Assembly (NCBI RefSeq): GCF_050947875.1
Contig: NC_134570.1
Span: forward strand, 209,589,750-209,653,749
DNA length: 64,000 nt
Direction: 5' to 3'
From: Dermacentor variabilis
Taxonomy: Eukaryota > Arthropoda > Arachnida > Ixodida > Ixodidae
Below are positions 20,872 to 31,060 of the stretch, one piece after another. The notes below the pieces were generated by a model. That model saw only the letters and a program-made list of their open reading frames with translations, did no database searches and was not told the origin of the DNA. The first letter of the stretch is position 1, and the number at the start of each line of letters is the position of its first letter. The position numbers were made by a program, and so were the translations under genes.

Positions 20872-22330
20872 ATGCTTAAAGCTTTTAGAGTATTTAGAAA
20901 TAAACGGACGGCGGAAATGCGCAGTGCACGTGACCAGTATCTCTGTAACCAGTTTTGCTGCTCGATGAATAAGTCGGATGAATTATGGAGGAAATTGAAT
21001 GGGCTTCTAAACAGATCTACAGGGCCAATCCCAGTAACAAAAATTCAGATTCAAGATAAGGAACTCACAGGCACTGATTTAGCTAACGCTTTCAACAGCT
21101 ACTTCACAGAGATCACTAGTAATTTTGTTGATTATAATACTCTTCATATAAGAAACGAGAAGTCAATGTTCTTAGCGCCAATATCCGAATCAGAGGTCGT
21201 GTCCGTTTTCATGGGGCTAAATAATAAGAATGTTTTGACGCAGACGGTATGGTAATAAAACCGGTGAAGTTTGTGCTAGGAGACATAGCAGAGTGCTTAG
21301 CTCACGTATAAAACCTTTGCTTATCTCAAGGAACATTTCCGCTGCAAATTCAACTCGCCAAAGTCAGCGTATTGCACAAATAGGAAGTAAGAATGATTTC
21401 ACAAATTTTTGACCAGTGTCCATACTGCCCGTTTTCTGAAAAGGATCTGAAAAAAAATAGTTCTTACTAGAACAACAAATTTTATCGAAGAATGCAATAT
21501 CATTCACGGCGCGCAGTATGGCTTCCGGAAATATCGATAAACAGAAATGGCACTGTTAGACCAAAAACAATTTATCCTGCAATTTCTCGAAAATAAAGAA
21601 GTAGCCCTTGGACTATACGTGGATTTTGCGGAAGCTTTCGATTATTTAAATCCCTCCATCCTGCTAAAGAAACTTGAAATGTACGGATTCCGCGGAACGG
21701 TTCTATTGCTTCTGACGACCTACCTTAGTGAGCGCAAACATTACGCGTATTTAAATGGCTACCCTTCTAATATATTACCAATTTCTGCCGGGGTACCTCA
21801 AGGGAGTATCCTGGGCCCATTTCTGTTTAACTTATATTTGAATGACGTTGTTAACGTCGATCCGATGGTGAAATCTGTCATTTACGCTGATGATGTGACA
21901 CTGTTATTCTCTGCAGGAAGTACGGATGAGCTAATTCTGAGAGCGAACAGAACGCGTGTGGAATTAGATACATGGGTGCAACTCATCAAATTGAAAATAA
22001 GCGTTAGTAAAACGAAGGCTGTCATATACCGTGCGAAAAAAAAAAACAAGAAGGTTAGCATTACCTCACACATTAAGCTGGACAACTCAAAGATACAAAT
22101 AGTAAGTGCATTCAAAATACTTGGAGTCTATTTCAGTGAAAGCATGACCTGGAACATTCATATCGACCCCGTTGTGTCAAAAATGTCTCGCATCGTTGTA
22201 CTGACGTACGCCAACAGACATATTCTACTGCCAAAGGTTAAGCTTCTGTGGTACAGTGCGCTATTCTACTCACATATGAAATATTGCCAATTAGTTTGGG
22301 GGAGCACAACAAAACGTGATTTGTAAGAAC
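20872..22330 (+). pseudogene. CR1-like LINE ORF2, reverse transcriptase
   Basis: RT domain in two frames, 20872-21255 (fingers and LNGLLNRSTG, NAFNSYFTEI) and 21547-22326. The second holds VDFAEAFDYLN, GVPQGSILGPFLFNLYLND, the catalytic VIYADDVTLLF and the thumb FKILGVYFSESMTWNIH. No RNase H follows, as in CR1. Stops between 21255 and 21547 inactivate it. The C-terminal end of the protein lies beyond the insert, at 24540-24822. Confidence 0.8.
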
Positions 22331-22689
22331 TATGATATTGCCGAAAAAGAATTTAAGTAATATTGAAAACGTCCCCATGGGTCACCCTTGAAGTACTCTA
22401 TAATGTACTGAAGCTTGATGTACTGTATAATGAAAATGGACGAGTTATATCCGCATTGCCTGTGTTCACGGTATAAGCATAGAGAAAGAAATTCAACAAG
22501 AGGGGACACTCTTCAAAAACTGGCAACAGGAAACACGTCACGCCTAGTTTTAACACCATTCGTTAGTTGACGCGAGCATCAGAAAAAAAGAATGTGAAAA
22601 AAACTTCCAGACAACGTTTTATTTTTTTATTCCTTCCCACTAAAAGTGAAAAAGTTTTGCGTGTAAATGAACTTCTACTTTGCAACTTT

Positions 22690-24540
22690 TTGTTTCGTTG
22701 CCCAGCAACAAGCTAGCGGCACGCCAGACGCGCCTCCATACGTCATGCGCCAGACAAGCCGCCGGAGTGAGCGAGGCCGGCGGCGCATATGAAGCTCGCG
22801 TGCTCGGCGACCCGTCTCTTTTGGATGTAGCCCGCTTTTTTGGGCTCCCGGCGTTCTCTTGTGTTCCGTCTGCATTTCGACATGGCACCGCTGCACTACT
22901 GGACTACAGCAAGCTGAGGAATTTTGTTTGACAGTCTGCAACGCACTTCAAGCACATTTAGGCTTACTGCACGAAACTGAACCTATATAGTGACGCAGTT
23001 ATCGAAAAACAGCTCCGCAGTCCAAGCCTAGTTAATATGAGTTAATTACTCGTAGTGGGAGATGTTTGCGACGCTTTCTATGAGCCCAAGCATAATTATA
23101 ACCTATTTAGGTAGTTTTTGGGCACGGTCGCCGCACCTGGCTTTCTGACGAAAAGCACCTTAGCCGTGTGACGCAGTTTCGCGTGTACTGAATCTCACCG
23201 GGACAAATTTTGGCGCTTTCTCTGACCCAAGACATTATTGTAACTAATTTCACTACTTTTTGGGATACTTTTGAAGCACAGTGGCTGCGCTTGGCGTAGT
23301 GGCGCAGTTAGCGAAAAGCAGCTCGGCTATGTGCCGCAGTTTAGCGTGTACTGAATCTTACTGGTAGAAGTTCGTGACGCATTCTCTGACCCGGAAAAGT
23401 ATTGTAATTTATTTGGTAACATTTTGGGATATATTGAGGCTTGCTCGCCGCGCCTGGGGTTGTGAAGCTGTTAGCAAAAAAGCCAGCCGGCCATAGTGAG
23501 TTAGTTTTGCATGTACTGAATTTTAGTGGGACAAGTTTGGGAAGCATTTTATAGCCCTGAAACAACATATACCTTATTTCGGTACTCACGCTTCTCGAAA
23601 ACGCGACGAGCGATTGCCCAGAGTGATAACACGGGAGTGTTCCATGCGCCGGCAGGACGCGTAAAAGATAACACGGAGGAGCTCAAGAACATGACATTTA
23701 TGTATTGTGAGCGACTTAAAACAGGCTTTGCACCCACGAGTCTTACTTGAGTGCGATTAGAAGGCATTCTGCGAGCGTGTAACATGGTCTGGCTGAGCCT
23801 GTGTTGTAGCCACTTTTGTGTACTTGGCGTACCACTGTGTCGACTGAGGCCAAGTTGTTTTGGAAACACGCAGTCACCCGTGTATTTGTGCACTTAAGGT
23901 GCAGGAAATAATGCCCCGGAAAGGAGGGGTGCTTGAAAATGGATATTCAGATTTTATGGGATTGTTTCGGAGGAGTCTTTGCTGCGAAATGTACGTAAAA
24001 GTGAATTTATCTGTAATGCCACTCATTCACCACTTACGCACGTTTCGCCTCTACACGCAATACTCCTGTTAGGTCAATATACCGAAATGATACATGCTTG
24101 TTTTACTTTCTTTCGGCTGATGGCATCCGGTGGAGCATCGTACGGCAACGACTGCTGCTTACCTGGTGCCACAACTTTGGATGAATACAGAAGAAGGCCG
24201 GAACGAGCATTTATATAGAGCAAAATAAACATTTCATCATTTCAGAAGACGTCTTTCGTTGTCTTTATGAAAGTGCATCTGACAGATTTGGCGCAGTCTT
24301 GTAAAGGTCAATCGCCATCATCTCTACTTAATAATGAAACGATTCCACGCCAAGGCCACGCGAGGTTCAGCAGAAGCGAAAAAAAAAAAAATGAATGCCG
24401 CGCCGAGCAGCGGAGCCTGCGCGGCGTGTACCAACTGGTGTTCAAAACGCGCGCGCCCAAAAACGAAACCGGGAGGAGTCAATAACATCCGCTTGGTGTG
24501 CTACAGTCAATTCGGCCGCTGGGCTCTATGGGAGATTCCG
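22690..24540. other. Insert within the CR1-like LINE, containing a degenerate tandem array
   Basis: This block interrupts the LINE ORF2 C-terminus, which is readable to about 22690 and again from about 24540. It starts GC-rich (22690-22940), then carries a ~165-bp degenerate tandem array (22980-23600), then unclassified sequence with a 13-A run near 24380. No TIR, LTR or RT was seen, and the edges are not resolved to the base. Confidence 0.45.
22980..23600. repeat. Degenerate ~165-bp tandem array
   Basis: The landmark GCGTGTACTGAATCT/GCATGTACTGAATTT starts at 23181, 23344 and 23509 (periods 163 and 165), with a more worn unit before it. Each unit has GACGCAGTT..CGAAAA near its start and TTTGGGATA near the middle. 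The unit length is close to one nucleosome repeat, as for many satellites. Confidence 0.6.
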
Positions 24541-24822
24541 CTCCTGTTGAAATTTCTTTCTCTATGGTATAAGCTTGAAGTAAAAAATAACAGCTATTCC
24601 CTACTACGGTTGGCATCACTTTCTAAAAGGACCACACCTTATGAGAATCTAAACACACAGCCATGGCTAATCAAAAGGTGCAGAACCGGATACGAACAAC
24701 AAATGGTAAATAGAACGCTACCGCATTTCTTAAATTTCTGCCATAATAATGAATTCACCCCCGAAACAGCAACGAACCAGAAACTGAAATTGTTCTTCTG
24801 TGGAAAAACCCCTTTCTCATGA
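24540..24822 (+). pseudogene. CR1-like LINE ORF2, C-terminal end
   Basis: The frame contains SLWYKLEVKNN, TTPYENLNTQPWLIKRC, RTGYEQQM and TLPHFLNFC, which I recognise as the C-terminal tail of tick CR1-type ORF2. It is separated from the RT by the insert at 22690-24540. A stop after KLKLFF is plausibly the natural end of ORF2. Confidence 0.6.
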
Positions 24823-25240
24823 CAGAATTTCATGTGCTTTTTCATCTCTGCGAATGTACGCTATACGCATTGCAAAGTACCAATGTACTGTTTGATACTA
24901 CAAAAATGTGTATCTTTTTTTTCTTCTTTTCCTTCATAATGTAGCGCATTTTACTTGCTGTTCTCGCACTTTGTACGTTTTTCCTTTAACGTTGCTCTAT
25001 CACGCAGTTAGCAAACTTCTTATTTGCAGGTTAATTTAGTAGCACTGTTGTGGACAAGTTATTGCATCATTACTATAACTATTTGTTAGTTGTTTTTATC
25101 TTGCCATGCCAAAAGTGTTGTCTCTTTTATTTTGTACTCCGCGGAGCTGGGAACTAGTCAAGCTGACTTGTCAGCTATTTTTCCCGCACTCCCTCACTTC
25201 ATGAGTGAAATAAAGATTATTATTTTTATTATTTTGTTAG
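24823..25240 (+). other. CR1-like LINE 3' untranslated region
   Basis: T-rich sequence with an AATAAAG at about 25208 and an ATT/TTATT tail, ending where the I-type LINE reading resumes on the other strand. No coding signal. Confidence 0.5.
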
Positions 25241-25559
25241 GCTACCAGGGCCAGAGGACTATGCGCATAACAATGTTGCGGTTGTGTGCGTCTTCGTTCT
25301 CGCTGAGCCGGTTGTTTCTAATAAACACCCTACAGGTCTCGTGCGGTGCCACATGCGGCAACCTTATGGGTATGGTCATTGATGATAATGTCTTTGATAG
25401 TGGCATACTTGGTTCTATTCTCTTCGAGTGGCGTGTTGACCACAAGTATGTTTTGTTGGAAGTTAAGGCATACTTTATCATTCCCTCGCGTGGCGGATTC
25501 AATGCAAGCTGCCGTTGTTAATGCGTGGACCACTCGTATGATGCCCAATTCGGCAACAT
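25240..25559 (-). pseudogene. I-type LINE ORF1, middle part
   Basis: Minus-strand frames read CLNFQQNILVVNTP, then a short ENRTKYATIKDI stretch and a RVFIRNNRLSENED stretch, ending SPLALVA at 25240. These match the middle of I-clade ORF1 (the QNIIVVSTP and VIRNIPLS blocks). It joins 38242-38620 upstream across element C and 17756-18150 downstream across the CR1-like LINE, and is broken by frameshifts. Confidence 0.65.
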
Positions 25560-25977
25560 TGTCACATGGTGGTGACGTTGAAGAACACAGTAGCAATACT
25601 GTGAAAGACAAAACTAACTTTTATTGAGCGAACCTGCGCCCAGAAAAACCGGCTACACTTATAGCACAACCATAACGGCGAACACTGTTGGCGATCGTCG
25701 AAAATCTGATCAGCGGGTCGTGCGCGTCGGCTTTTATACAGCAGTCGTCGAATGTTCCAGACTAATCGCTTGGACCAGCGTGTCTTATACAAAGTTCTAC
25801 ACCATTCGCGCCACGCGATGAAATCAGATAACATAAGGTTCGGCGACAACAGACAGCGGATACAAGCATCGATAGCTTTCCAGAAACTTCGGATGCATGA
25901 AGGCGCGTTCCGCGCTGTCCGTTAACATTTGTTAGGCGGCGAAACGTGTCCCCCGATAAAGACAAGTACACGTGTCA
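25560..25977 (-). repeat. Element C 3' LTR
   Basis: Begins TGTCAC and ends GTGTCA on the plus strand. It matches 37829-38241 and the solo copy at 50867-51279 over its length with scattered substitutions. Divergence is clearly higher than between the LTRs of element A, so the insertion is older. Confidence 0.88.
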
Positions 25978-26199
25978 ATACCCGCCTCTTAAAAAGCAGC
26001 GACCCGATGCTGCAAACAAACGAAAGTAATAAAGAAAACACTCGTAGCAAAGAAAACAAAAAAAATAAGGAAGTTCGTCGGCGTTCGTAAAAAGGGTTTA
26101 GGCGCACCACGTGGACCACTTCAGATCGTGCGCGGCGCCGCTGTGAATGCGAAATGCCGTCTGGCACGACCTCATAGTCCAGAGTGCCAATACGTCGGA

Positions 26200-27140
26200 T
26201 GACCTTGTAGGGTCAGAAATAGCGTCGCAATAGTTTCTCACTCAGTCCTCGTCGGCATATCGGGGTCCATACACAAACACGGTCGCCGGGCTGGTATTCG
26301 ACGAAGCGTCGTCGGAGGTTGTAGTGTCGGCTGTCGGTCCTCTGCTGGTTCTTGATCCGCTGGCGGGCGAGCTGTCGGGCTTCTTCGGCACGCTGGAGAT
26401 AGGTAGCGACGTCAAGATTTTCCTGGTCAGGGACGTGCGGCAGCATGGCGTCGAGCGTCGTCGTCGGGTTCGTGCCGTAAAGCAGCTTAAATGGCGAGAT
26501 CTGTGTTGTTTCTTGCCGCGCCGTGTTGTAAGCGAATGTTACGTACGGCAGCACCGCATCCCACGTCTTGTGCTCGACGTCAACGTACATTGCTAGCATG
26601 TCGGCCAGGATCTTGTTCAGGCGCTCCGTGAGACCATGCGTCTGCGGATGGTATGCAGTTGTCCTCCTGTGACTTGCCTGGCTGTATTGCAGAATGGCTT
26701 GTGTGATATCTGCTGTAAAAGCCGTTCCTCTGTCGGTGATGAGGACTTATGGAGCACCATGTCGCAGCAGGATGTTCTCGACGAAAAATTTCGCCACTTC
26801 GGCTGCGCTGCCATTCGGTAGAGCTTTAGTTTCAGCGAAGCGGGTGAGATAGTCCGTCACCACGACGATCCACTTATTTCCGGAAGTTGATGTCGGAAAC
26901 GGTCCCAACAAGTCCATCCCGATCTGCTGAAAAGGTGGGTAAGGAGGCTTGATCGGCTGCAGTAATCCCGCTGGCCTTGTCGGTGGTGTCTTGCGTCGCT
27001 GACAGTATTTGCATGTCCTGACGTAACGGGCGACATCGGCGGTTAGGTGCGGCCAGTAATAACCTTCTTGTATCCTCGATAGCGTCCGGGAGAAACCAAG
27101 GTGCCCAGCGGTCGGATCGTCATGTAGGGCGTGCAGTACT
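26200..27140 (-). pseudogene. Element C integrase
   Basis: DDE-type integrase with a zinc-binding start near 27000-27060 (CKYCQRR), core residues readable in pieces as TDYLTRF, VLITDRGTAF and YHPQTHGLTERLN, then the frame 26213-26599 with a C-terminal AYNTARQ...SPFKLLYG and PGDRVCVWTP. A nonsense codon follows GAP at about 26751 (TAA on the minus strand). It lies after RT and RNase H, the standard Ty3 arrangement, in contrast to elements A and B. Confidence 0.8.
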
Positions 27141-28340
27141 TCAGGACACAGCGCCGACGGAGCAACAAGAAGGTAGTTGGCGCGGAGTTCTTATTCACGA
27201 GTAGGCTGTTTTGAAGCGTGAACGAAGACAATCCACGCTTAAATGCCCTAGAGACAACGTCGGTGTGCCCTTCTGAATACTCGACTAGGGCTTTTAGCTC
27301 CGAGTCCCCTCGTTGTTCTTCGGCGAAGCCTTCCGCGCTTATTATTTCAAGGTAGGCGTCGTGAACCTCGTCATCTTGTGGCGGCGGGTCAATGGGGGCG
27401 CGTGATAGACAATCGCCATCTGAGCGTTTTTGTCCGGACTTGTATGTTACAGTGATGTCGTATTCTTGTAGTCTCAGGCTCCAGCGTGCCAGCCGTCCTG
27501 AGGGATCCTTTAAATTCGCTAGCCAACACAAGGCGTGATGGTCGCTGACGACTTTGAATGGCCTGCCATATAGGTAAAGGCGAAATTTCATCATCATCAT
27601 CATCATCAGCCTGGTTACGCCCACTGCAGGGCAAAGGCCTCTCCCGTACTTCTCCAACAACCCCGGTCATGTACTAATTGTGGCCATGCTGTCCCTGCAA
27701 ACTTCTTAATCTCATCTGCCCACCTGACTTTCTGCCGCCCCCTGCTACGCTTTCCTTCTCTTGGGATCCAGTCCGTAACCCTTAATGACCATCGGTTATC
27801 TTCCCTCCTTATTACATGTCCTGCCCATGCCCATTTCTTTTTCTTGATTTCAACTGAGATGTCATTAACTCGCGTTTGTTCCCTTACCCAATCGCTGTTT
27901 GGGCGAAATTTCGCTGTAGCCCAAACGATGGCGAGGCATTCCTTTTCGGTTGTAGAATAATTGCCTTCCGCTTTTGTCAACGACCGGCTAGCGTAATCTA
28001 TCATGTGTTCATGTCCATCTTTTCTCTGGACTAGGGCAGCACCGAGGCCTAGGCTACTGGCGTCAGAGTGGATTTCGGTATCGGCGTGCTCGTCGAAGTG
28101 CGCAAGTACGGACGGCAACTGCATGCGTCGTTTGAGTTCTTGAAATACGTCGGCCTGCGGCGTTTCCCACTAGAACTCGACGTCACATTTAGTTAGCTGT
28201 GTCAACGGCTCAGCGATGCGTGAAAAGTCCTTGACAAATCGCCTGTAGTAGGCACACATACCAAGAAATCTACGCACTGCTTTCTTGTCGATGGTCTGTG
28301 GGAACTTTTGTATGGCAGCTGTCTTCTGCGGGTCGGGGCG
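27141..28340 (-). pseudogene. Element C RNase H and connection region
   Basis: The frame 27615-28124 has [17 protein letters not shown] and [14 protein letters not shown]. After the RTE insertion the frame resumes with LYLYGRPFKVVSDHHALCWL and SDGDCLSRAP. These are the RNase H catalytic D, E and D regions of Ty3 elements. The 312-bp RTE fragment splits the domain exactly between KF and the next residues, with an 11-bp duplication. Confidence 0.8.
27590..27901 (-). mobile_element. 5'-truncated RTE-type LINE fragment
   Basis: 312 bp on the minus strand. It encodes the C-terminal tail of an RTE ORF ([29 protein letters not shown], ending ALQWA) and ends with a (TGATGATG) tail, typical of RTE LINEs. 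GGCGAAATTTC flanks it at 27579-27589 and 27902-27912, an 11-bp target duplication. It inserted into element C after C had landed. Confidence 0.9.
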
Positions 28341-28346
28341 GACTCC

Positions 28347-28861
28347 TCACTTGCTGATGACGCGGCCTAGGAACAGAAGCTCATCGTAAGCGAAGCGGCA
28401 CTTTTCTGGCTTAAGAGTGAGCCCTGATGAATTGGTGGCCTCGAGTACTGTTGCAAGCCGCCTAAGGTGATCATCGAAATTTCCGGCGAAGACAACGACG
28501 TCATCCAAGTAAACGAGACAGGTCTGCCACTTCAATCCTGCTAAAACCATGCCCATCACGCGCTGGAACGTTGCAGGCGCCGAGCACAGTGCAAATGGCA
28601 TAACCTCGAACTCGTGGAGGCCTTTGGGGTCTTTTCGCGATCTCTTTCGTCGACTTCTATTTGCCGATAGCCAAACTTTAGGTCCATCGACGAGAAGTAT
28701 TTAGCGTTGCAGGGCCGATCCAATGCGTCGTCTATCCGTGGGAGGGAGTATACGTCCTTCTTCGTGATCTTATTCAGACGACGATAATCGACGCAGGAAC
28801 GTAGGGTTCCGTCCTTTTTGGTTACCAGGACAACAGGGGATGCCCACGGGCTTTTCGACGG
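28347..28861 (-). pseudogene. Element C reverse transcriptase, C-terminal part
   Basis: From 28861 the minus strand reads SKSPWASPVVLV, KKDGTLRSCVDYRRLN and MDLKFGYRQIEV, then after a frameshift near 28610 the frame 28347-28601 has MPFALCSAPATFQRVM and VYLDDVVVF, the catalytic YLDD. The first fingers part of this RT is on the other side of element B, ending at 35281. Confidence 0.85.
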
Positions 28862-29288
28862 TGTTGCGTACTCCAGGGTAGCGTACCGTACTGCCGCCGA
28901 GAAGTAGCGGCGCCTGCCTATCGAAGCTCTGCCGACATTACTTATTGGGTAGCGTGGCGTTGTCGGCGGGCTGCAGGCATCCGGTAGATCATGGCGACCA
29001 AGCAGGGGCGAGACGATTTGCTAGTGCGAAACTTGCACTGTTTATTCAAAGTTAGTTGAAAGAAAATAAGAAAAGCATGAAGTAAGAAGTCTCAAGTATG
29101 AAGTATCAAGTCTGAAGTCTCAAAGTACATTTCGAAGCCCCGTAAATAGGCTCTCTACAAGTGTGGGCGGGATCTTGCTTCCGTGGAATGACATGTGACA
29201 GGCACGGAGAGAGGGCCCCCGTGGGCTCCGGCTCATGGGGTAGGGTGAATGACCTCTCGCCACGTGGTGTCAGACGCCAACCCTAACA
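28862..29288 (-). repeat. Element B 3' LTR (427 bp, short form)
   Basis: Opens TGTTGCGTAC and closes CCCTAACA on the plus strand. It matches the outer parts of 34591-35280 but lacks the minisatellite block there. A TATTTA-like element (minus strand CCTATTTACGG) sits near 29146-29152. It contains short AAGTATGAAGT/AAGTCTGAAGT reiterations at 29080-29125. Confidence 0.9.
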
Positions 29289-30039
29289 GCATCTCCGGCG
29301 GGGGAGGAAGATCCCGACGTGTAGGGGACAGCAGCCGCTGTACGAGGGATCGGTGTTTCGGTATCAGGATTCTCCGTAGAGGTCACGAACCCTTCGTTCG
29401 TAGCAGGTAGATTCCGGGGAGTGGTCTTCTGTGCTCGGTGCTCGTGGCGCTCTTGTGACTTTTCTCCTTGGTCCAGTCCGGTGAAATTGCTCTTTGCAAG
29501 CAGGTCTCGCAACTTTTCGTCTCCTGCGTGGGCAAGCAATCACCCCAGAACAGTGCCGGAACCACAACCACAAAGCAGCGAGCACAAGGCCACTCTCCCC
29601 CAAGACACACCCGGCTTTTAACAAAAAAAGAAAACCCGCTACACCTTTCCCATTTCCTACGCGCGTCCTCCCTCCCCTTAACACTAAAAACAGCCGTTTC
29701 TTGAAAGCGCTAAGACTGGGTAATAAAATCAGCTAACAATCGGCTTCACTTCGGAAAAACATATGAATGCACGAAAAAATTGGAGGACGCTTAAGCTTCG
29801 CCTTCAAGAGTGGAACGCGACAGCGTTCCCGTCGACCCGCCAAGGGGTGTAAGACAATGGGCTACGGCGCAGCGACTACGCGCCCTGCATCGGATGCGGT
29901 GAGCGTCGAGCAACGCAGCGTTCGGCGCGACAACGAAATGTGCGCCTGAGCAAGCGACGCACGCCTGAGCCGTAGAAACAGCTCGTTTCTAAGGCAACAC
30001 CGCGTTCACTAGAGGCGCTTTTGTACCGTATTGAAGCAT
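29289..30039 (-). other. Element B 3' untranslated region and a GC-palindromic repeat
   Basis: Next to the LTR is a G/A-rich plus-strand stretch resembling that in element A. From about 29785 to 30039 comes a repeat-like stretch with an AACGCGACAGCGTTC palindrome at 29816 that precedes the tRNA-like SINE head. No coding sequence was recognised. Confidence 0.5.
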
Positions 30040-31019
30040 CGGACTGGTGGCTCAGTGGTAACGTCTCCGTCTCGCACTCGGGAGACCCTGGTTCGATTCC
30101 CACCCAGCCCATCTTGGACGCTGCTTTTTATTTATGAAGTGCCTGCCGTGATTTATCGCTCATGGCCAACGCCGCGGAGGCCGACACCGACGCCGACGAC
30201 ACCGGCTTTTCTGCGACACGAGCTGCTTAAAGGCCAGAATACATGGAGCGAACTTTCACGACGAAGTTCGGGCGGCAGAAAATCTGCCGCGGCGCGACGC
30301 CGTATTTTTGTCGGGCTGCGCTACATAGAGCGAAGACACGGCGGCCGCCGCCGGCGAGTCGCTGCTTTGTTATCAGCGTGGCTAGACGAGGCAAATGCGC
30401 TGTAGTGAAACACATGACAAAAAAAAACTTTAACGACAACTATTATCGCTTTGGAATTGTGGAACACTCTAAAAACGCGTAAAATTTTGTTTAGAAATGG
30501 TTTCTAGTGTTTTTTATGTGTTTGAGACATTCATGTGCCGATGTAGCTTAAAGAAAGCGGCGATGCTATGCGTTGTGGCAACACTCGGCGGGTAAACAAC
30601 TTTCGGCTCCTCGAACTCCGCGGCTCTGTTCTGTGGCTCAAAGCGCGCGTGGCACGCTTTTGAACAGCCGAAATTAACTTGTCGTTAAATTCCAGCCGCG
30701 CCGCTTTGAATGTCATGACTACGAAAAGCGAGAGACCGGCGTGAACGATAGAGCGGGATCGGGATACACGGACAAGCGGGGAAGCCGAGTCGGAAGTCGG
30801 GGCGGATAGTGAGACCTGATTGGCTCGCTTTGGGGCGCCGCTCGTTTGCCGCTTCCGGTATCGCCGACGCCCGACGAACTTTTCTGCGCCAGCTAGATCG
30901 GCGGCGAACGACGTTTGCTCCGCCGCCGCGCATCGCGCGTACGCCGCCGGGCGTCGAACGCCAACTATTCGTCGCATATTCGCTCCATGTATTCTGGCCT
31001 TAACGCTATCGCGTTAAAA
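30040..31019 (+). mobile_element. tRNA-derived SINE in element B, split by a MITE
   Basis: A tRNA-like head at 30044-30112 has an A box (TGGCTCAGTGGTAACG) and a B box (GGTTCGATTCC) and is followed by a GC-rich body to 30227. The body stops at GAGCTGCT, where a MITE with a TAA duplication is inserted, and resumes at 31001 with CGCTATCGCGTTAAAAT. A functional tRNA is unlikely because the body continues and there is no clean acceptor stem. The 5' boundary is uncertain. Confidence 0.6.
30231..31000. mobile_element. Harbinger-type MITE, 770 bp
   Basis: Perfect 22-bp terminal inverted repeats open AGGCCAGAATACATGG and close with the complement, CCATGTATTCTGGCCT. TAA flanks both sides (30228-30230 and 31001-31003). 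A 3-bp TAA/TTA duplication with GGCC-type ends is characteristic of PIF/Harbinger elements. There is no transposase frame inside, so it is non-autonomous. Subterminal CGACGAA stretches are also inverted. Confidence 0.8.
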
Positions 31020-31060
31020 TATGCCACGGAAACCCGGATGAGCATGAGGCTTTCGATACT

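Larger units (their letters stand above)
18150..25240 (+). mobile_element. CR1-like LINE, near full length, with an internal insertion
   Basis: On the plus strand, in order: a 261-bp tandem-repeat leader (18150-18740), ORF1 (18878-19708), endonuclease (19800-20625), RT (20872-22330), a foreign insert (about 22690-24540), the ORF2 C-terminus (24540-24822), and a 3' end with AATAAAG and a run of ATT/TTATT. Its left edge abuts the I-type ORF1 frame at 18150 and the right edge abuts the resumed I-type frame at 25240, so it inserted into that LINE. The flanks CTTTTGT and TTTTGTT suggest a short duplication of about 6 bp, which is uncertain. ORF1 carries a PHD-like finger, as in CR1 elements. Frameshifts make it inactive. 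Confidence 0.75.

Noticed and set aside
30044..30112. Functional tRNA gene on the plus strand
   Set aside because: The tRNA-like head is followed by a SINE body interrupted by a MITE. A mature tRNA end is not evident.
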